9,331 bases of DNA from an uncultured Senegalimassilia sp. (GTDB taxonomy: Bacteria > Actinomycetota > Coriobacteriia > Coriobacteriales > Eggerthellaceae). Below, piece by piece: positions 6,644 to 9,331 of this stretch (its first letter is position 1; the number at the start of each line of letters is the position of its first letter). The position numbers and the translations under genes are program-made. The notes under the pieces were generated by a model, which was given only the letters and a program-made list of their open reading frames with translations, had not been told where the DNA came from and made no database searches. The DNA is taken from assembly GCF_934632265.1 (NCBI RefSeq), contig NZ_CAKTYH010000079.1, forward strand, positions 1 to 9,331, in the 5' to 3' direction.

Positions 6644-6678
6644 GCTTTCGCCGCCAGCGTTGCAGGCGGCGCTTTCGC
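6644..6678. other. Second stem-loop flanked by an 8-base direct repeat
   Basis: CGCCGCC (6649-6655) pairs with GGCGGCG (6665-6671) around a 9-base loop. The element is bracketed by two copies of GCTTTCGC (6644-6651 and 6671-6678). Read on the minus strand it lies about 28 bases past the YqeY-like stop and could help end that transcript, though no U-run follows. It may be chance structure in GC-rich DNA. Confidence 0.35.
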
Positions 6679-6699
6679 TATTCGCTTACCGGCGCTTCG

Positions 6700-7143
6700 T
6701 TAGGCCAGCTTGCCCTGCAGCTCCTTTGCGGCAGCGGCCTTGTCGAAGTTGCCGCCGGTGCGCTTGGTGAGCTCGCCCATGACGCGCCCCATCTCCTTCT
6801 TCGTGGTCGCGCCTGTTTCGGACAGCACGACGTCGATGAGCGCGGAAAGCTGCTCGCCGGCAAGCTGCTGGGGCAGCAGCTCCTCGAGCATCTTGACCTG
6901 GGCGGTGAGCATGTCGGTGCGCTCCTGGTCGTTGCCGGCCTTGATGGAGCCTTCCAGCGTTTCCTTGGTTTGCTTGATGACGCGCTTGGTCATATCGTCG
7001 ACGTCTTGCTCGGTGATCTCGCGGCGCTCGTTCACCTCGATGTCCTTGATCTCGCCGTGAACTTGGCGAAGGATGGAAAGGCGTACCTTGTCGTGTGCCT
7101 TCATGGCTTGCTTGATGTGCTCTTTCAGCTCGTCGTACTGCAT
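6700..7143 (-). CDS. YqeY/GatB-like domain protein
   Basis: Small cytosolic protein of 147 residues, the usual YqeY length. It is almost wholly helical. It starts with an Arg/Lys-rich helical part containing KVRLSILRQVHGEIKD (19-34), a middle helical segment ending EELLPQQLAGEQL (87-99), and the C-terminal tRNA-binding-like domain shared with GatB, seen as KKEMGRVMGELTKR (115-128) and FDKAAAAKELQGKL (133-146). The family is widespread and thought to be linked to tRNA-dependent amidation or tRNA binding; the exact role is unsettled. The start is the ATG at 7141-7143, preceded on the minus strand by AAGGAG 5 bases upstream. An in-frame extension to 7218 would cross the promoter region. The gene is monocistronic, divergent from hlyIII and convergent to the reductase. 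Confidence 0.9.
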   Translation of the reverse strand: MQYDELKEHIKQAMKAHDKVRLSILRQVHGEIKDIEVNERREITEQDVDDMTKRVIKQTKETLEGSIKAGNDQERTDMLTAQVKMLEELLPQQLAGEQLSALIDVVLSETGATTKKEMGRVMGELTKRTGGNFDKAAAAKELQGKLA

Positions 7144-7199
7144 GTGCGCTCCTTGGTATCGAGGTCCTGCGGCGCGTGGCGCCAGGTGTTCCGTTTCCA

Positions 7200-7205
7200 A
7201 GTATA
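7200..7205 (-). promoter_or_regulatory. Candidate -10 element for the YqeY-like gene
   Basis: TATACT on the minus strand (reading 7205 to 7200) would start transcription near 7193 and give a leader of about 50 bases. The leader contains a small GGCGC/GCGCC stem (7171-7183). No good -35 hexamer is seen at the expected spacing. Confidence 0.35.
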
Positions 7206-7276
7206 ACGCCGCTTGCAAGACGCTGGCTTCCGTTGCGCAGCCGCTTCGCTACGGGCGCGCAGCATACGGGAGCCGT

Positions 7277-7298
7277 TATACTGCGTGTGTGGTATAAC
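7277..7298 (+). promoter_or_regulatory. Tandem -10 elements, one extended, before hlyIII
   Basis: TATACT (7277-7282) and TATAAC (7293-7298) lie 10 bases apart. The second is preceded by TGG (7290-7292), making an extended -10 (TGnTATAAC) that can work without a -35. From it, transcription would begin at about 7305-7307, on or next to the ATG of hlyIII. From the first element the leader would be about 17 bases and would still lack a ribosome binding site. Confidence 0.5.
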
Positions 7299-7306
7299 TG
7301 GTGCCT

Positions 7307-8125
7307 ATGGATACTGAAACGACATACCCCGCATCGCCGGATATGCCTTCCGGCGCATCTGAAACCCCTGCTGGGGCCGCGTCTTCCCATGCCTGGACGC
7401 CGTCGCAGTTCAAGCCGCGCGACCTGCGCGAGGCTCGAGCGCATCGCAACGAGACTGCGCAAACCTCTGCGAACGAGGCGAACAGGAAGCACAACGTGCG
7501 CGAATATACGCTAGGCGAGGAGATAGCGAACTCCATCTCGCACGGCATCGGTGCGCTTCTGGCGATCGCAGCCATCCCCATCCTTGTGGTGAAGGCGGTT
7601 GGCCATGGCGGCGGCATCCTGCTGTTCGCCGCGCTGGTGTACACGCTCACCATGCTGCTGGAATACACCATGTCCACGCTGTATCACGCGTTGGCCGTCG
7701 ACAAGGCCAAGCGCGTGTTCAAGGTGCTGGACCATAGCTGCATCTACCTGTTCATCGCCGGCTCGTACACGCCGTTCTGCTTGATCTCCCTTGCCGATTC
7801 GAACGGTATCGTGCTGTGCGCGTTCGTTTGGGTGCTTGCCGTGATAGGCGTTGCCTGCGAGGCGTTCTGGGTTTTCCGCCCGCGTTGGATCTCTGCGGTG
7901 CTCTATCTTGCACTGGGCTGGTCTATCGTGGGGTTCCTGCCGGCGCTTATCCAAGCCATCCCCGCTGCGGGCCTGTGGCTGCTGGTCGCAGGCGGTCTTT
8001 GCTACTCGGTCGGCTGCATCTTCTACGTGCTGAAGAAAATCCCGTACATGCACTCCATATTCCATTTGTGGGTTGTGGCGGGAAGCGTGCTGCAATTCCT
8101 GGCGATTGCGCTGTATGTCATGTAG
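7307..8125 (+). CDS. Hemolysin III / PAQR-family integral membrane protein
   Basis: Seven-helix membrane protein of 272 residues. The helices are roughly at 77-97, 103-122, 143-162, 167-189, 195-215, 220-241 and 252-272. Family markers are EEIANSISHG (71-80), STLYHAL (123-129), DHSCIYLFIAGSYTPF (142-157) and the HxxxH pair H249/H253. Together they make the metal site expected for PAQR/HlyIII proteins. The haemolysin name is historical; bacterial members are linked to membrane lipid homeostasis. An N-terminal tail of about 65 hydrophilic residues, rich in Ala/Ser/Pro and then in Arg/Asn, is longer than in typical bacterial members (about 210-220 residues in all). No ribosome binding site is visible. 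ATG 7307 is preferred because an extended -10 predicts a leaderless message; GTG 7301 in the same frame is the alternative. Confidence 0.9.
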   Translation: MDTETTYPASPDMPSGASETPAGAASSHAWTPSQFKPRDLREARAHRNETAQTSANEANRKHNVREYTLGEEIANSISHGIGALLAIAAIPILVVKAVGHGGGILLFAALVYTLTMLLEYTMSTLYHALAVDKAKRVFKVLDHSCIYLFIAGSYTPFCLISLADSNGIVLCAFVWVLAVIGVACEAFWVFRPRWISAVLYLALGWSIVGFLPALIQAIPAAGLWLLVAGGLCYSVGCIFYVLKKIPYMHSIFHLWVVAGSVLQFLAIALYVM

Positions 8126-8167
8126 GCTAGCTCAAAAGGAAATTATCACTAGGAGCGGTTTTAGCGC

Positions 8168-9049
8168 ATGAACGGGAAAAACGAAGACGGCGACGGCAAA
8201 AAGGGATTGAAGGGCATTTTCGGCTTCTTGGGCGCACCGAAGCGCCAAGCCCTGTCGGCTGAGGACGAGATCAAGGATTTCGTGGCGGACAGCGACGATC
8301 TACTCGATGACGAGAAGCGCATGATCCACGAGATCTTGGATCTGGGCGATATGGACGCAGGCGAGATCATGACGCCGCGCGTCGACATGATCTTGGTGGA
8401 GGATACCGAAACCGTGCGTCAGGCGGTGGACCGCATGATGGGAACGGGATATTCGCGCCTTCCGGTGTTCCAAGGGGATATCGACCGCATCGTCGGCGTG
8501 GTCCACTACAAGGACCTGGTGCCCCCCGTGCTCGACGGCCGTGGCGACGACCTGGCGGTCGAATACGCCTTCGAGCCGTTGTTCGTGCCCGAATCCAAGG
8601 ACGTGTTCCCGCTTCTGGCCGAAATGCAAACGAAACGGCAACAGATGGCCATCGTGGTGGACGAGTACGGTGGGACCGATGGTTTAATTACCGTCGAGGA
8701 CATCGTCGAGGAGATCGTGGGCGAGATCGTGGACGAAACCGATCGCGAACGCCCCATTCTGAAGCAGGAAGGTCCCGGCGTGTGGCTTGCCGACGGTCGT
8801 TTCCCTGTTGAGGACGCCGTGGAAATGGGCTGGCCGCTTGCCGAGTCCGAGGACTACGAGACCATAGCCGGCTGGGTGCTCAGCATGCTGGACACCGTTC
8901 CGCAAATGGGCTACTCCTTCGAAAAGGACGGCTACCGCTTCACCATCCACTCCATGCGACGCCGGCGCATCCTTGCGGTGCGCGTGGAGCGCATATCCGA
9001 CGACGCCTCGCAGGCATCCGATGGCAAGGCAGGTCAGGAGGAGCGGTGA
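8168..9049 (+). CDS. CBS-domain protein with CorC/HlyC transporter-associated domain
   Basis: Soluble CorC-like protein of 293 residues. A basic start (1-27) is followed by an acidic linker (31-60). CBS 1 begins at EIMTPRVDM (66-74) and runs through YSRLPVF and IVGVVHYKDL to about 125. CBS 2 spans about 135-190, with QQMAIVVDEYGGTDGLIT (158-175) and VEDIVEEIVGEIVDE (176-190). The CorC/HlyC domain follows (about 200-277). The N-terminal DUF21/CNNM membrane domain of the longer HlyC relatives is absent, so it is probably cytosolic and may bind adenine nucleotides through the CBS pair. E. coli CorC is linked to Mg2+/Co2+ efflux and LPG handling, but the role here is inference. AGGAG (8151-8155) is 12 bases before the ATG, longer than usual, with no in-frame alternative. 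It lies 42 bases after hlyIII and its TGA overlaps the next GTG. Confidence 0.9.
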   Translation: MNGKNEDGDGKKGLKGIFGFLGAPKRQALSAEDEIKDFVADSDDLLDDEKRMIHEILDLGDMDAGEIMTPRVDMILVEDTETVRQAVDRMMGTGYSRLPVFQGDIDRIVGVVHYKDLVPPVLDGRGDDLAVEYAFEPLFVPESKDVFPLLAEMQTKRQQMAIVVDEYGGTDGLITVEDIVEEIVGEIVDETDRERPILKQEGPGVWLADGRFPVEDAVEMGWPLAESEDYETIAGWVLSMLDTVPQMGYSFEKDGYRFTIHSMRRRRILAVRVERISDDASQASDGKAGQEER

Positions 9050-9331
9050 GTCGAACGCGCCAGCTATACCGGTCGCGCAATGCGCTGGTAGGGGGCGTGT
9101 GCGCCGGAATCGCCGAGCGCTTCGATGTCGACCCGTTGGTGGTGCGCATCCTGTTCCTGACGTTCGCAGTGTTGTCGCTCGGCCTTGCGGGCCTTGCGTA
9201 TCTGGTGCTCTGGGCAGTGCTTCCTAAAAGACCCATGCAGGTGAAACCCGTGAAGGTGGAGCCTGATTCAGTTCATTCCGATACGTTCGGCGCGGTGGAC
9301 TGCCGTCGCGCTCGAGGTGCCGCAATGGGGC
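9046..9331 (+). CDS. PspC-domain protein, partial at the window end
   Basis: The reading frame starts at GTG 9046, overlapping the TGA of the CBS gene (9047-9049) in a GTGA junction, with AGGAGG 4 bases upstream. It stays open to the last base, so 95 codons are visible and the 3' end is missing. LYRSRNALVGGVCAGIAERF (7-26), DVDPLVVRILF (27-37) and a hydrophobic segment ending in LVLWAVLPKR (about 54-63) form a complete PspC domain. Its membrane helix covers about residues 36-60. After residue 63 the chain turns Val/Lys/Pro-rich (MQVKPVKVEPD) and probably leads to a soluble or further membrane part beyond the window. PspC proteins sense membrane stress in the phage-shock response of proteobacteria; in Gram-positives they are often linked to envelope-stress regulation. 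The tight overlap implies translational coupling to the CBS protein. Confidence 0.88.
   Translation, partial: MSRTRQLYRSRNALVGGVCAGIAERFDVDPLVVRILFLTFAVLSLGLAGLAYLVLWAVLPKRPMQVKPVKVEPDSVHSDTFGAVDCRRARGAAMG

Noticed and set aside
1..9331. Mobile elements, CRISPR repeats, tRNA or rRNA genes
   Set aside because: No transposase or integrase frame, spaced direct repeats, tRNA-like fold or rRNA-like conserved stretch was seen on reading through both strands.

Overview
The window looks like ordinary chromosome from a moderately GC-rich, anaerobic Gram-positive bacterium. The best guess is the Coriobacteriia/Eggerthellaceae (Actinomycetota). That rests on GC-biased codons, strong AAGGAG-type ribosome binding sites, a two-cluster ferredoxin-type aldo/keto reductase typical of strict anaerobes, and a PspC-domain gene next to a stand-alone CBS/CorC-domain gene. 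The lineage is inferred from gene content and was not tested by a database search. No mobile element, CRISPR array, tRNA, rRNA or phage gene was seen.

Layout: the left edge carries a terminator hairpin (1-35) and then a uspA-type stress gene (248-679) with its own terminator (708-742). Convergent to it is a SPOUT-class RNA 2'-O-methyltransferase on the minus strand (871-1722). After a 341-base divergent intergenic region, the plus strand carries mazG (2064-2966), a strong intergenic hairpin (3075-3111), a small alarmone synthetase of the RelQ type (3177-3953), a GH30 glycosidase starting 5 bases later (3959-5386), and an aldo/keto reductase with two 4Fe-4S motifs (5468-6595). A 17-bp hairpin (6605-6643) closes that stretch. 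Convergent to it is a YqeY/GatB-like gene (6700-7143, minus). Divergent from that is a plus-strand cluster of hemolysin III/PAQR membrane protein (7307-8125), CBS/CorC-domain protein (8168-9049) and a PspC-domain protein (from 9046, cut by the window end).

How the parts may work together: mazG and the RelQ-like gene are adjacent and both act on purine (p)ppNpp-type nucleotides. MazG hydrolyses nucleoside triphosphates and, in E. coli, has been tied to lower ppGpp, whereas the RelQ-like protein makes (p)ppGpp. The synthetase is probably translated together with a cytosolic GH30 sugar hydrolase, a pairing that is not standard. The hlyIII-corC-pspC set looks like a small membrane or envelope-stress operon, possibly transcribed from an extended -10 promoter as a leaderless message.

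Most genes belong to recognisable families, and nothing here is clearly an undescribed system. The most interesting leads are the mazG / alarmone synthetase / GH30 neighbourhood and the possible leaderless start of hlyIII.
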